Position numbers and translations under genes: made by a program
Source of the DNA: GCA-020352575 sp964600365
Lineage (GTDB): Bacteria > Actinomycetota > Acidimicrobiia > Spongiisociales > JAENVV01
NCBI GenBank assembly: GCA_964600365.1
Contig: CAZRJG010000010.1
Location: forward strand, 1-53,998
Direction of reading: 5' to 3'
Length of the DNA: 53,998 nt
The notes under the pieces: model-generated
The model's database searches: none
Seen by the model: the letters and a program-made list of their open reading frames with translations, nothing else
Told to the model about the DNA's origin: nothing
Part shown: one piece after another, positions 23,620-31,431 of the stretch
How positions within the stretch are numbered: the stretch's first letter is position 1
Layout: each line of letters begins with the position of its first letter

Positions 23620-26388
23620 TCAGTCGCCGAGGCCGAGGAGCATCTCGGCCCGGGCGCAGTCGGCGACGTTGGCTGCAGGGGTGGGCCCGCACATGAAGTA
23701 TCCCTGTCCGTACTCGCAGCCGAGTTCGAGGAGGATCCTGGCGTGTTCTGCCTCCTCGACGCCCTCGGCGATCACTTCGAGGCCAAGGCCGTCGGCGAGC
23801 CCGATGGTTGCGTCCACGATCGAGGCTGAGGTCTGTGAGACGAGCAGGTCCTTCACGAACTCCTGGGCGATCTTGATCCGATTCACCTCGAACTGCTTCA
23901 GGTAGAGCAGCGAGGAGTACCCGGTGCCGAAGTCGTCGATGGCGAGTCGGATCCCGGCCCGCTTGAGCGAGGAGAGCACGGCCGTGTTGGCGGGGTCGGC
24001 AGAGAGAAGAGCGGCCTCGGTGAGCTCGAGCTCGAGTCGCGTCGGCTCGATGGGGTATGCCTCGACCTCGCGGAGGATCTGCTCGGCGAAGGAGGGATCC
24101 CGGAGTTCCATCGGGGAGAGGTTCACCGCCACGATCGGCACGTGGAACCCCTCCTCGTCCCACTTCGCTGCCTGGGCAGCGGCCTCGGCGCGCACCCACT
24201 GGCCGATCGCCCGCATGAGGCCGTGCGTCTCGGCGACCTCGATGAAGAACCCGGGGGTGAGGAGGCCGCGTTCGGGGTGGTTCCAGCGGATGAGCGCCTC
24301 GACACCTGTGAGCTCGCCGGTGCCGAGGTGGTACTGGGCCTGGTAGTGGAGCTGGAACTGCTCCTCTGCGATGGCCGTGCGGAGTTCATGGGCGATCTGC
24401 AGGTTGGTGCGGATCCGACGGCCCAGCTCCTCGTCGAACCACGCGAACGTGTTCCGGCCCAGGTCTTTCGCCTGATAGAGGGCGACGTCGGCTTCGTCGA
24501 GCAACTCGTCGGAGGTCTTCTCACCGGCGGACGACGTGATCCCGATGCTCGTTGAGATGGGCACTTCATTCCCCAGGAGGTCGAAGGGTGACCGCAACGC
24601 AGCGATGATCCTCGTCGCGAGCGCTTCGGCATCCTCTCGGGTCCCGCCCTCGGTGAGGATCGCGAACTCATCTCCGCCGAGTCGGGCGACCGCGTCCGTT
24701 TCGCGCAGCATCGCCTTGAACCGGTGCCCTGCCATGCGGATGAGCTGGTCGCCGGCACGGTGCCCGAAGGTGTCGTTCACGTTCTTGAATCTGTCGAGGT
24801 CGAGGAAGAGGAGGTGCATCGGCTCACCGCTCCTGCGCGAGCGGGCGAGGGCGAAGTCGAGGAGCTCGCGCAGGATCCGCCTATTCGGCAGTCCGGTGAG
24901 GTCGTCGTGGGTTGCCAGGTAGCGGATCCGCTCCTCGGCCCGCAGCTGGCTCGTGATGTCCTCCAACACAGCGATGAGGTTCGCGGGGACGCCCTCGGCG
25001 TCGTGCACGACCGAGATCGAGACTTCAACGGAGATCGGCCTGCGGTTGAGGGCCTGGATCTCGAGGCGGCCCTGCCACGATCGGCTCCGGGCCAACGGGA
25101 GGATCTCGTCCCAGTCGCCACTCTCGTGCACTGGGTCGAGCACCGAGAGGTGCTTGCCCTCAACGACGGCGAGGGGGAAGCCGGTCATGGAGGTGAAGGA
25201 GCGGTTGGCCCATTCGATCCGACCCTCGATGTCGGTGATGACGATGGCCGCGAGGGTGGCATCGAAGGCCGCGTTCACGACCTCCAACTGCTGCATGCGG
25301 TCGCGGAGCTCTGTGACGTCACGGCCGATCTCGACCGCTCCAATGGGACGGTCGCCGTCACCCTCGATCATCGATGCAGAGGCCACGATGTAGCGGGTGT
25401 CCGGCCCATCGCCGACCTCGATGCGCAATCCCTCGCCGAGCGGGTTGTTGGACGGAGCGTTCGTCGCCGAGATGACGTCGTCGAGGGGAGCCTTCCGCTC
25501 GAGGTCCCATTGGCGGGCGACAGCGTTGCGGAATCGGTCGCCCGTCTCGAACGAGTACGCCACGATGCCGTCCTGGCTCGCGTTGAGGATCGCCTCGAGG
25601 AACTGCTCGGTCCTGGTCAGGCTGCTCTCGACTCTCCGGAGGTCGGTGACGTTGCGCCACACCGACACTGCGCCCACCTGGGTCCCAAACGGGTCGGTGA
25701 GCGGTCGGGCGGTCGCCGCGAACTCGTTGGGCCCATCGAGGGTCTCCACGATGATGAGCGTCGAATCCACCCACTCGCCGCCGATCGCCCGGCCGAGCGG
25801 GAGCTTCGATTGGGGAATGACCGCGCCGGTGTGGTCGTGGGCGGTCATCGAGAGTCCGTCCCATGCATCGGCCGTGAAGGTGGCGAAGTCGGCCTCGGCG
25901 GTCTTGTTGAGGCTGGTGATCCGCCCCGTCATGTCGCATACTGCGATGCCTTCGGCCGTGGAGTCCATGACGGATTCCAAGAGGTTCTGGTCCTCGCTCA
26001 ACGCCGCAATCGTGCGTTCGCGCTCGGTCACATCGGTGCCAACGATGAGCACGCGCTGGTTGGCGGGATGCGCAGCGAGGTCGAACGTCACAAGGTCCTC
26101 GCGGTCGCGAGGTCGTCGGGCCGTGCCGTACGTCGGCCTGGCGTCTCGACGTGCGCGATCGAGGAGTTGGGGGATCGAGGGGAGTGCGCCTTCCGGGACG
26201 AACTCCAAGAAGACCTCCGAGATGGGCCGGCCGAGGCCACTCCCGGGGGGGACCTCGCACGCGGACCAGAACGCCCGATTGGCGAAGACGACCCGATCGT
26301 CGAGGTCGACGACGACGAGAAGGTTGTCCTGCTGTGAGATGAGATCGAGGAGCTCCTGCTCGGACGATCCCACCGCTACGGGTTCCAT
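23620..26388 (-). CDS. Multi-PAS GGDEF-EAL cyclic-di-GMP signalling protein
   Basis: A 922-aa protein with four PAS-like sensor segments (about 8-110, 125-250, 255-365, 370-490), then a GGDEF domain (RLGGDEFAIL, about 566) and an EAL domain (GVEALIRWNHPERG about 696; IDDFGTGYSS about 816). The diguanylate cyclase signature is intact. An inhibitory I-site RETD lies exactly five residues before GGDEF, so product feedback is likely. The EAL core residues are also largely present, so both synthesis and hydrolysis of c-di-GMP are possible. No membrane helix is evident; sensing is probably cytoplasmic. GAGGAG precedes the ATG, and three evenly spaced GGAGTC repeats occupy the leader. Confidence 0.93.
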   Translation of the reverse strand: MEPVAVGSSEQELLDLISQQDNLLVVVDLDDRVVFANRAFWSACEVPPGSGLGRPISEVFLEFVPEGALPSIPQLLDRARRDARPTYGTARRPRDREDLVTFDLAAHPANQRVLIVGTDVTERERTIAALSEDQNLLESVMDSTAEGIAVCDMTGRITSLNKTAEADFATFTADAWDGLSMTAHDHTGAVIPQSKLPLGRAIGGEWVDSTLIIVETLDGPNEFAATARPLTDPFGTQVGAVSVWRNVTDLRRVESSLTRTEQFLEAILNASQDGIVAYSFETGDRFRNAVARQWDLERKAPLDDVISATNAPSNNPLGEGLRIEVGDGPDTRYIVASASMIEGDGDRPIGAVEIGRDVTELRDRMQQLEVVNAAFDATLAAIVITDIEGRIEWANRSFTSMTGFPLAVVEGKHLSVLDPVHESGDWDEILPLARSRSWQGRLEIQALNRRPISVEVSISVVHDAEGVPANLIAVLEDITSQLRAEERIRYLATHDDLTGLPNRRILRELLDFALARSRRSGEPMHLLFLDLDRFKNVNDTFGHRAGDQLIRMAGHRFKAMLRETDAVARLGGDEFAILTEGGTREDAEALATRIIAALRSPFDLLGNEVPISTSIGITSSAGEKTSDELLDEADVALYQAKDLGRNTFAWFDEELGRRIRTNLQIAHELRTAIAEEQFQLHYQAQYHLGTGELTGVEALIRWNHPERGLLTPGFFIEVAETHGLMRAIGQWVRAEAAAQAAKWDEEGFHVPIVAVNLSPMELRDPSFAEQILREVEAYPIEPTRLELELTEAALLSADPANTAVLSSLKRAGIRLAIDDFGTGYSSLLYLKQFEVNRIKIAQEFVKDLLVSQTSASIVDATIGLADGLGLEVIAEGVEEAEHARILLELGCEYGQGYFMCGPTPAANVADCARAEMLLGLGD

Positions 26389-26394
26389 CTCGCC

Positions 26395-26436
26395 GACTCC
26401 TCTGTGGCTGGTGACTCCCTGGCGGGGCGTGACTCC
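26395..26436 (-). promoter_or_regulatory. Triple GGAGTC repeat in the GGDEF-EAL leader
   Basis: On the minus strand GGAGTC occurs at 26436-26431, 26418-26413 and 26400-26395, each 18 nt from the next. The last copy forms the ribosome-binding site 6 nt before the ATG. A candidate -10 (TACGCT) lies upstream of the set. This resembles a leader with multiple protein- or RNA-binding GGA motifs. Confidence 0.4.
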
Positions 26437-26485
26437 GTCTCGAAGCGTACCGAAACAGCCGCTCCGCGTGGGCGACGGACTCGGC

Positions 26486-27739
26486 TCAGGCGGGGTCGTC
26501 GAGGAGGAGCCCCGGCTCGGCGACCAGTTCGGAGAGTATCGAGAGGAAGCGCGATGCCTCGGCGCCGTCGGCGACGCGATGGTCGAACGAGAGGCTGAGG
26601 GTCATCGTAGGTCGCACGACCACGGTACCCCCCTCTGCGTGGGGTCGGTCGACGAGCCGCCCCATTCCGAGGATCCCGACCTCGGGGTGGTTGATGAGGG
26701 GGATCCCGCCGTCCATGCCGAGTGCGCCGAAGTTGGTGATCGTGAACGTGGATCCGATCAACTCGGCCGGAGGCAGCGTGTTCTGGCGGGCGCCGTTGAC
26801 GAGTTCTGACATCCGGGCGGCGAGTCCTCGGATCGAGTGCGAGTCCGCGTCACGGAGCACGGGGACGACGAGGCCACGATCGGTCGCAACCGCGACGCCG
26901 AGGTGGATCCCCCCGAGCAGGGTGATCTCGTCGGCCGACCACCTGGCGTTCAGCTGAGGGACCTCGCGGAGTGCCTCCACCACGAGTCGGCACATGATCG
27001 CCAGGCCGGTGATGCGCTCATCGGGATGGCGGGACGCGAGTGCCTTCTGCAGTCGGACGAGGCCAGAGGCGTCGACCTCGAGCCACGTCGCCGCTGAGGG
27101 GATCGCATGCGAGCGCTCCATCGTGTTGGCGATGGTGCGACGGATCCCTCGCACGGGGATGGTGGTGTCGGAGCGTGGTCGTCGAGTTGGTACCGACCCA
27201 GCAGGGATGTGGGCGGCGGCCCGGACGTCCTCCCGGCTGATCGTCCCGTGCTGCCCGGTCGGCGCCACGGAGCGCAAGTCGACGCCGAGGTCCTTGGCGA
27301 GTTTCCTCACCGGGGGCTTCGCACGAGGTGTCGTGTCCACGGGTGTGGGAGCTGGTGCGGGTGTGGGCTCCGGACCCGACGTCCGAGATCCCCTCCTTCG
27401 GCGCCGGCTGCGGTCGGAGGTGGCGCCGTACCCCACGAGGTTCGGCGTCCTGGCTCCTTCCTCGGGTTCGGCGTCGGGCTTGTCGTCCGCGGCCCCGGAG
27501 TCGGCTGCGCTGAAGGTGATGAGTGGTGCCCCGACCTGCATCGTGTCGCCGGCCGCGCCGTGGAGTTCGAGCACTTCTCCGGCGTACGGCGACGGGATCA
27601 CCACCGACGCCTTCGCGGTCTCCACCTCGACGATTTCCTGGTCGAGCGCCACCTCGTCGCCGACGGCGACGCGCCAGCCGACGATCTCTGCCTCCGTGAG
27701 GCCTTCGCCGAGGTCCGGGAGGTTGAATGTCCTGGCCAT
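26486..27739 (-). CDS. bkdC: Dihydrolipoamide acyltransferase E2 of a branched-chain-type 2-oxoacid dehydrogenase complex
   Basis: A 417-aa E2 core subunit. An N-terminal lipoyl domain carries the lipoylated Lys43 in EVETAKASVV. A Pro/Ala-rich linker precedes the peripheral subunit-binding domain (PPVRKLAKDLGVDLRSV...GTISREDV, about 140-175). The catalytic domain ends with FDHRVADGAEASRF (His387, Asp391). It transfers the acyl group from E1 to CoA. Its ATG starts 1 nt after the E1-beta stop. No dihydrolipoamide dehydrogenase (E3) is in the window, so E3 must be shared. Substrate could be branched-chain 2-oxoacids or pyruvate; the neighbouring Lrp regulator favours the former (inference). Confidence 0.92.
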   Translation of the reverse strand: MARTFNLPDLGEGLTEAEIVGWRVAVGDEVALDQEIVEVETAKASVVIPSPYAGEVLELHGAAGDTMQVGAPLITFSAADSGAADDKPDAEPEEGARTPNLVGYGATSDRSRRRRRGSRTSGPEPTPAPAPTPVDTTPRAKPPVRKLAKDLGVDLRSVAPTGQHGTISREDVRAAAHIPAGSVPTRRPRSDTTIPVRGIRRTIANTMERSHAIPSAATWLEVDASGLVRLQKALASRHPDERITGLAIMCRLVVEALREVPQLNARWSADEITLLGGIHLGVAVATDRGLVVPVLRDADSHSIRGLAARMSELVNGARQNTLPPAELIGSTFTITNFGALGMDGGIPLINHPEVGILGMGRLVDRPHAEGGTVVVRPTMTLSLSFDHRVADGAEASRFLSILSELVAEPGLLLDDPA

Positions 27740-27740
27740 C

Positions 27741-28712
27741 TCAGTACCCCAGTGCCCGGTCGACGGCGTCCAGCACCCGGTCCACGGAAGGGAGGTATCG
27801 CTCCTCGAGGAGGGCGGCCGGGTAGGGGATGTCGAACCCGGTTACCCGCTGGACTGGCGCCTCGAGGGAGTAGAAGGCTCGCTCCTGGAGGACGGCCGCC
27901 ACCTCGGCGGCGAGGCCGAGCGTTCTCGGGGCCTCGTGGACCACCACGGCGCGGCCGGTTCGCTCGACGGACGCCACGATGGTGTCCCCGTCGATCGGGC
28001 TGAGTGAGCGGAGGTCGATCACTTCGAGGGACCACCCTTCCTCTGCGGCGACCCGGGCGGCTTCCATGCAGGTGGCGACCGTGGGGCCGTAGCAGATAAC
28101 GGTCGCCGTCTCCCCGGAGGTGCGCACGACGGCCCTCCAGAGATCACCGGCGGCGGACGGCACGTCGCCATCCGACTTCTCATAGTAGCGGCGTTTCGGT
28201 TCGAGGAAGATCACGGGGTCGTCCGTCTCGATGGCGGCCCGGAGGAGTCCATACGCGTCCTCCGGTGTGCCGGGGGAGACCACGCGCAGCCCGGCGGAGT
28301 GCGAGAAATACGTCTCGGGGCTCTCCGAGTGGTGCTCGACCGCCCCGATGCCCCCGCCGTAGGGGATGCGGACGACCACGGGAAGCCTCACGGCCCCGGC
28401 CGTGCGATTGTGCATCTTGGCGAGGTGCGAGACCACCTGGTCGAAGGCGGGGAACATGAATCCGTCGAACTGGATCTCGACGACGGGGCGGAACCCGTGC
28501 ATGGCGAAGCCGATGGCGGTGCCGACGATGCCCGACTCGGCGAGCGGGGTGTCGAAGCAGCGACGATTACCGAACTCCGCTTGGAGGCCAGCGGTGATCC
28601 GGAACACGCCACCAAGTTGTCCAACGTCCTCGCCGAACACCACGACGCGTTCATCGGCCTCCATGGCATCGAAGAGGGCCTTGTTGAGACCCTCGGCGAG
28701 TGTGAAGCTCAT
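27741..28712 (-). CDS. bkdB: 2-oxoacid dehydrogenase E1 component, beta subunit
   Basis: A 323-aa beta subunit of the heterotetrameric E1, with ALFDAMEADERVVVFGEDVGQLGG, the DTPLAESGIVGTAIGFAMHG segment, an intact YGGGIGAVEHHSES loop and the C-terminal domain with SLSPIDGDTIV and VHEAPRTLG. It pairs with the alpha subunit to decarboxylate 2-oxoacids on thiamine diphosphate. Length and motifs are standard. The ATG overlaps the alpha-subunit stop by 4 nt; the E2 gene follows at once, giving a tight alpha-beta-E2 operon. Confidence 0.92.
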   Translation of the reverse strand: MSFTLAEGLNKALFDAMEADERVVVFGEDVGQLGGVFRITAGLQAEFGNRRCFDTPLAESGIVGTAIGFAMHGFRPVVEIQFDGFMFPAFDQVVSHLAKMHNRTAGAVRLPVVVRIPYGGGIGAVEHHSESPETYFSHSAGLRVVSPGTPEDAYGLLRAAIETDDPVIFLEPKRRYYEKSDGDVPSAAGDLWRAVVRTSGETATVICYGPTVATCMEAARVAAEEGWSLEVIDLRSLSPIDGDTIVASVERTGRAVVVHEAPRTLGLAAEVAAVLQERAFYSLEAPVQRVTGFDIPYPAALLEERYLPSVDRVLDAVDRALGY

Positions 28713-29794
28713 TCCTCGCCCTCCATCTCTGCGAGCAGGAAGGCCCGCTGGCGCTCGAGGTGGGGAGGTGGCTCGGTGAACACCGAGTCGAAGAGGTGCC
28801 CGACTGGTGGCGCCACTGCGCCCACGACCTCCTCGCGGACCCGATTCGCCTCTTCCTTCGCCTCAGCAGCGACGCGCTCTTCGAGGTCGTCGTCGAGGAG
28901 TCCCCGTGACCGGAGGAATCGGGAGAACCGGAGGATCGGGCCCTTCTCGGTCCACTCGTCGAGCTCCTCGGGCGGTCGGTAGCGCGTGTCGTCGTCGGCA
29001 GTGGTGTGCGGCTGCATCCGATAGGTCATCGCCTCGATGATCGACGGCCCGCGACCGGAGCGGGCGCGTTCGAGCGCGACCTTCGTGACATGGTGGGTGG
29101 CGAGGACGTCGTTGCCATCGACGAGGAAGCCCTTGGCGCCGTAGCCAACGCCCTTGTGTGCGATGGTTGGCGCTGCGTTCTGGTCGTGCGAGGGGACGGA
29201 GATGGCGTAGCGATTGTTCTGGATGAAGAACACCACCGGTGCGCCGTAGACGGCGGCGAAGTTGACGGCCTCGTGGAAGTCTCCCTCCGACGTGCCACCC
29301 TCGCCGGTGAAGGTGATCACGGCGGTGAGCTCGCCGTTGAACTTCGCCGCAGTGGCGAAGCCGGTGGCATGGAGGAGTTGTGTCGAGATCGGGATGGAGT
29401 GGCTCGCGACCTGGTGCTCGTAGGGGTCGTAGCACCCGTGCCAGACACCCTTGTACTGCTTGAGCACGGAGGAGAAGGGGACGCCCCGCACCATCGTGAC
29501 ACCGTGGTCCCGGTAGGCGGGGAACACCCAGTCGCCCTCCGACAGCGCCGTTCCGCATCCGATCTGCGCTCCCTCCTGGCCCCGACAGGAGGCCCACACG
29601 CCGAGTTGGCCCTGTCGTTGGAGTGAGACCGCCAGCATGTCCAGCACCCGGAGCCGGATCATGTTGCGGTACATCTCGACCAGTTGGGGGTCGCTGATCC
29701 CGAGATGGGGTGTGTCGGGTGCGAGCTCCCCACTCGGCGAGAGGAATGAGATCGGCTCGGCGGGCGGCAGCAAGACGTTCGGGTCGACGTCCAT
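28709..29794 (-). CDS. bkdA: 2-oxoacid dehydrogenase E1 component, alpha subunit
   Basis: A 361-aa alpha subunit with the thiamine-diphosphate motif GEGGTSEGDFHEAVNFA...FIQNN. The phosphorylation-loop region reads SIIEAMTYRMQPHTTADDDTRYRP, as in bacterial branched-chain E1-alpha. It performs the decarboxylation step feeding E2. AGGAG lies 7 nt before the ATG. It is the first gene of the operon and diverges from the Lrp/AsnC regulator across a 152-nt region with phased ATTGCG motifs, implying control by that regulator. A pyruvate dehydrogenase assignment remains possible. Confidence 0.92.
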   Translation of the reverse strand: MDVDPNVLLPPAEPISFLSPSGELAPDTPHLGISDPQLVEMYRNMIRLRVLDMLAVSLQRQGQLGVWASCRGQEGAQIGCGTALSEGDWVFPAYRDHGVTMVRGVPFSSVLKQYKGVWHGCYDPYEHQVASHSIPISTQLLHATGFATAAKFNGELTAVITFTGEGGTSEGDFHEAVNFAAVYGAPVVFFIQNNRYAISVPSHDQNAAPTIAHKGVGYGAKGFLVDGNDVLATHHVTKVALERARSGRGPSIIEAMTYRMQPHTTADDDTRYRPPEELDEWTEKGPILRFSRFLRSRGLLDDDLEERVAAEAKEEANRVREEVVGAVAPPVGHLFDSVFTEPPPHLERQRAFLLAEMEGEE

Positions 29795-29854
29795 CGGGTC
29801 ACTCCTGGGGGCGGGCTTCGCTCGTCACATCGTACGTGTCCTCGAAGGGACGAC

Positions 29855-29934
29855 GATTGCGAATCCTGCGCACCGAACGCCCCAGAGTGAACCATCGATT
29901 GCGCAGTGGGGAAGGTTCCTGGCAGCAAATTGCG
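29855..29934. promoter_or_regulatory. Three helically phased ATTGCG sites in the bkd/Lrp intergenic region
   Basis: ATTGCG occurs on the plus strand at 29856-29861, 29898-29903 and 29929-29934. The spacings are 42 and 31 nt, close to four and three helical turns. Each sits in a short partly symmetric context (GATTGCGAATC; GCAAATTGC). The last abuts TAGTCT, the -10 of the regulator gene. Face-of-helix phasing fits the wrapping mode of Lrp/AsnC octamers. Confidence 0.5.
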
Positions 29935-29946
29935 TAGTCTGGAGGA

Positions 29947-30417
29947 ATGCGTGGTGCCAGACCCCTTGATGAGATCGATCGATCGATCCTTGCGATCCTC
30001 CAGGAGGAGGGCCGTATCCCCAACCAGGAGCTCGCCGATCGTGTGGGCCTCTCGCCGTCACCGTGCCTGCGGAGGGTGCGCCGTCTGGAGGACGAGGGCT
30101 ACATCGATCGCTACGTCGCGCTCGTCGATCCTGACCGGGTCGAACGCGGACTCGATGTCTTCGTGCAGGTCAGGCTCGAGCGCCAGAACCTCGATGCGGT
30201 GGAGCGCTTCGAGTCGGCCGTCGTGGACCTCCCCGAAGTGCAGGCATGCTTCCGCATGGTGGGGGACATCGACTTCCTCCTCCACCTGGTCCTCTCCGAC
30301 CTCACGGGGTGGGATGAGTTCTACATGAGCCATCTCGGGGAGATCGACGGCGTCGCCGGTCTCACCTCGATGATCGCGATGCGGCGGGTGAAGTACACGA
30401 CCGCCGTGCCTGTGTGA
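29947..30417 (+). CDS. Lrp/AsnC family transcriptional regulator
   Basis: A 156-aa regulator. The N-terminal winged helix-turn-helix (about 7-55) has LDEIDRSILAILQEEGRIPNQELADRVGLSPSPCLRRVRRLE, near-consensus for Lrp/AsnC. The C-terminal RAM ligand domain (about 65-150) contains FRMVGDIDFLLHLVLSD. It would bind an amino acid effector and control the divergent E1a-E1b-E2 operon, as BkdR does in other bacteria. TAGTCT ends 6 nt before the ATG, so the mRNA appears leaderless; the GGAGG present is only 1 nt from the ATG, too close to act normally. Its TGA abuts the convergent permease stop. Confidence 0.92.
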   Translation: MRGARPLDEIDRSILAILQEEGRIPNQELADRVGLSPSPCLRRVRRLEDEGYIDRYVALVDPDRVERGLDVFVQVRLERQNLDAVERFESAVVDLPEVQACFRMVGDIDFLLHLVLSDLTGWDEFYMSHLGEIDGVAGLTSMIAMRRVKYTTAVPV

Positions 30418-31431
30418 TCACCTATTCCGGGGCCTGGCGATGTCGCGGACGCCGAGGCCCACGAGGTAGAAGGCCGCCGAGAACAGCGTGATCGCGGTCG
30501 CGGCGGACCCCAGTGCCTCCCAGGGAATGCCGTCGCTGTTCGAAGGGGGGAGCGCGAGTGCGAAGAAGATGATCGTCCCCCAGTTGAGCCTCGTGTCCGA
30601 GAAGCCGAGGAACGACACGAACCCATCGGCGACGATGGCCCCACTGACGCCGAGGAGCATGTAGAGCGCAGCGATGGGCACGAGATGGGGGAGCAGGTGG
30701 TTGAGGATGATCTGCCCCGTTCCCGCACCTGCCACCCGGGCGGCATCGATGAACGGCCGTGAGAGGATGGCCATGGCCTGGCTGCGGAGCACGATCGCCG
30801 CAGCCCCGGCCCCTGAGACGATCCCGTACACGACCCCGAAGAAGAGGGGCGTGATGTAGTCGCGGAGCGGCCCGGCGCCGAGGATGACCATGAGGAGTGG
30901 CGCGGGGAGGACGAGCAGCGCGTTGGAGACCTGCGTGAGCACGGCGTCGGTCCGCTTCCTGAAGTAGGCACCCAACGTGGCGACGACCACTCCGACGACG
31001 GCGGTCGTGACAGCTGCCGACACGCCCACCACGAACGATGGTGCGGCTGCGGCGAGGATCATCGAGAGGACGTCACGACCGAGGTTGTCGACGCCGAGTG
31101 GGTGGGCGAGCGTGAACGGGCCGGGGAGCGAGATGTCCTTCACCACGTCGCCGGGTTGTGCGAATGGATCCTTCAAACGGGCGTTCATGACGTCGATCTG
31201 GGTGGCAGGGTCCGTGACCGTCCCCACCACGAGGAGTTCTGTCTCGATGTCGTCGTGTCCGTAGATCGGGTGGTAGATGTCCCGCTCCCACACCGTTGCC
31301 ATGAGGATCGGGTGGCTGATCGCCCCGACGAGGAACACCCCGATGAGGATGAGTCCGACCACGGCGAGGCGGTTGGCGAAGAAGCGCGAGCGGGCCTCGA
31401 CGAGCCAGCTCCTGCGACGTGGATCGCTCAC
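30418..31431 (-). CDS. Dipeptide/oligopeptide-type ABC permease (OppC/DppC-like)
   Basis: A 337-aa inner-membrane permease with one N-terminal helix (about 22-45), a large extracytoplasmic loop (about 50-105) and a C-terminal five-helix BPD core. GPFTLAHPLGVDNLGRDVLSMIL is the usual OppC entry motif and FIDAARVAGAGTGQIILNHLLPHL is the EAA loop contacting an ATPase. Its GTG overlaps the stop of the OppB-like gene (GTGA). No solute-binding or ATP-binding subunits are adjacent, so the transporter is incomplete in this window. Solute unknown. Confidence 0.88.
   Translation of the reverse strand: MSDPRRRSWLVEARSRFFANRLAVVGLILIGVFLVGAISHPILMATVWERDIYHPIYGHDDIETELLVVGTVTDPATQIDVMNARLKDPFAQPGDVVKDISLPGPFTLAHPLGVDNLGRDVLSMILAAAAPSFVVGVSAAVTTAVVGVVVATLGAYFRKRTDAVLTQVSNALLVLPAPLLMVILGAGPLRDYITPLFFGVVYGIVSGAGAAAIVLRSQAMAILSRPFIDAARVAGAGTGQIILNHLLPHLVPIAALYMLLGVSGAIVADGFVSFLGFSDTRLNWGTIIFFALALPPSNSDGIPWEALGSAATAITLFSAAFYLVGLGVRDIARPRNR

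Noticed and set aside
24724..26337. 537-aa plus-strand open frame opposite the GGDEF-EAL gene
   Set aside because: A GC-driven antisense shadow: low-complexity Arg/Glu/Gly composition and no family motifs, opposite a strongly recognisable gene.
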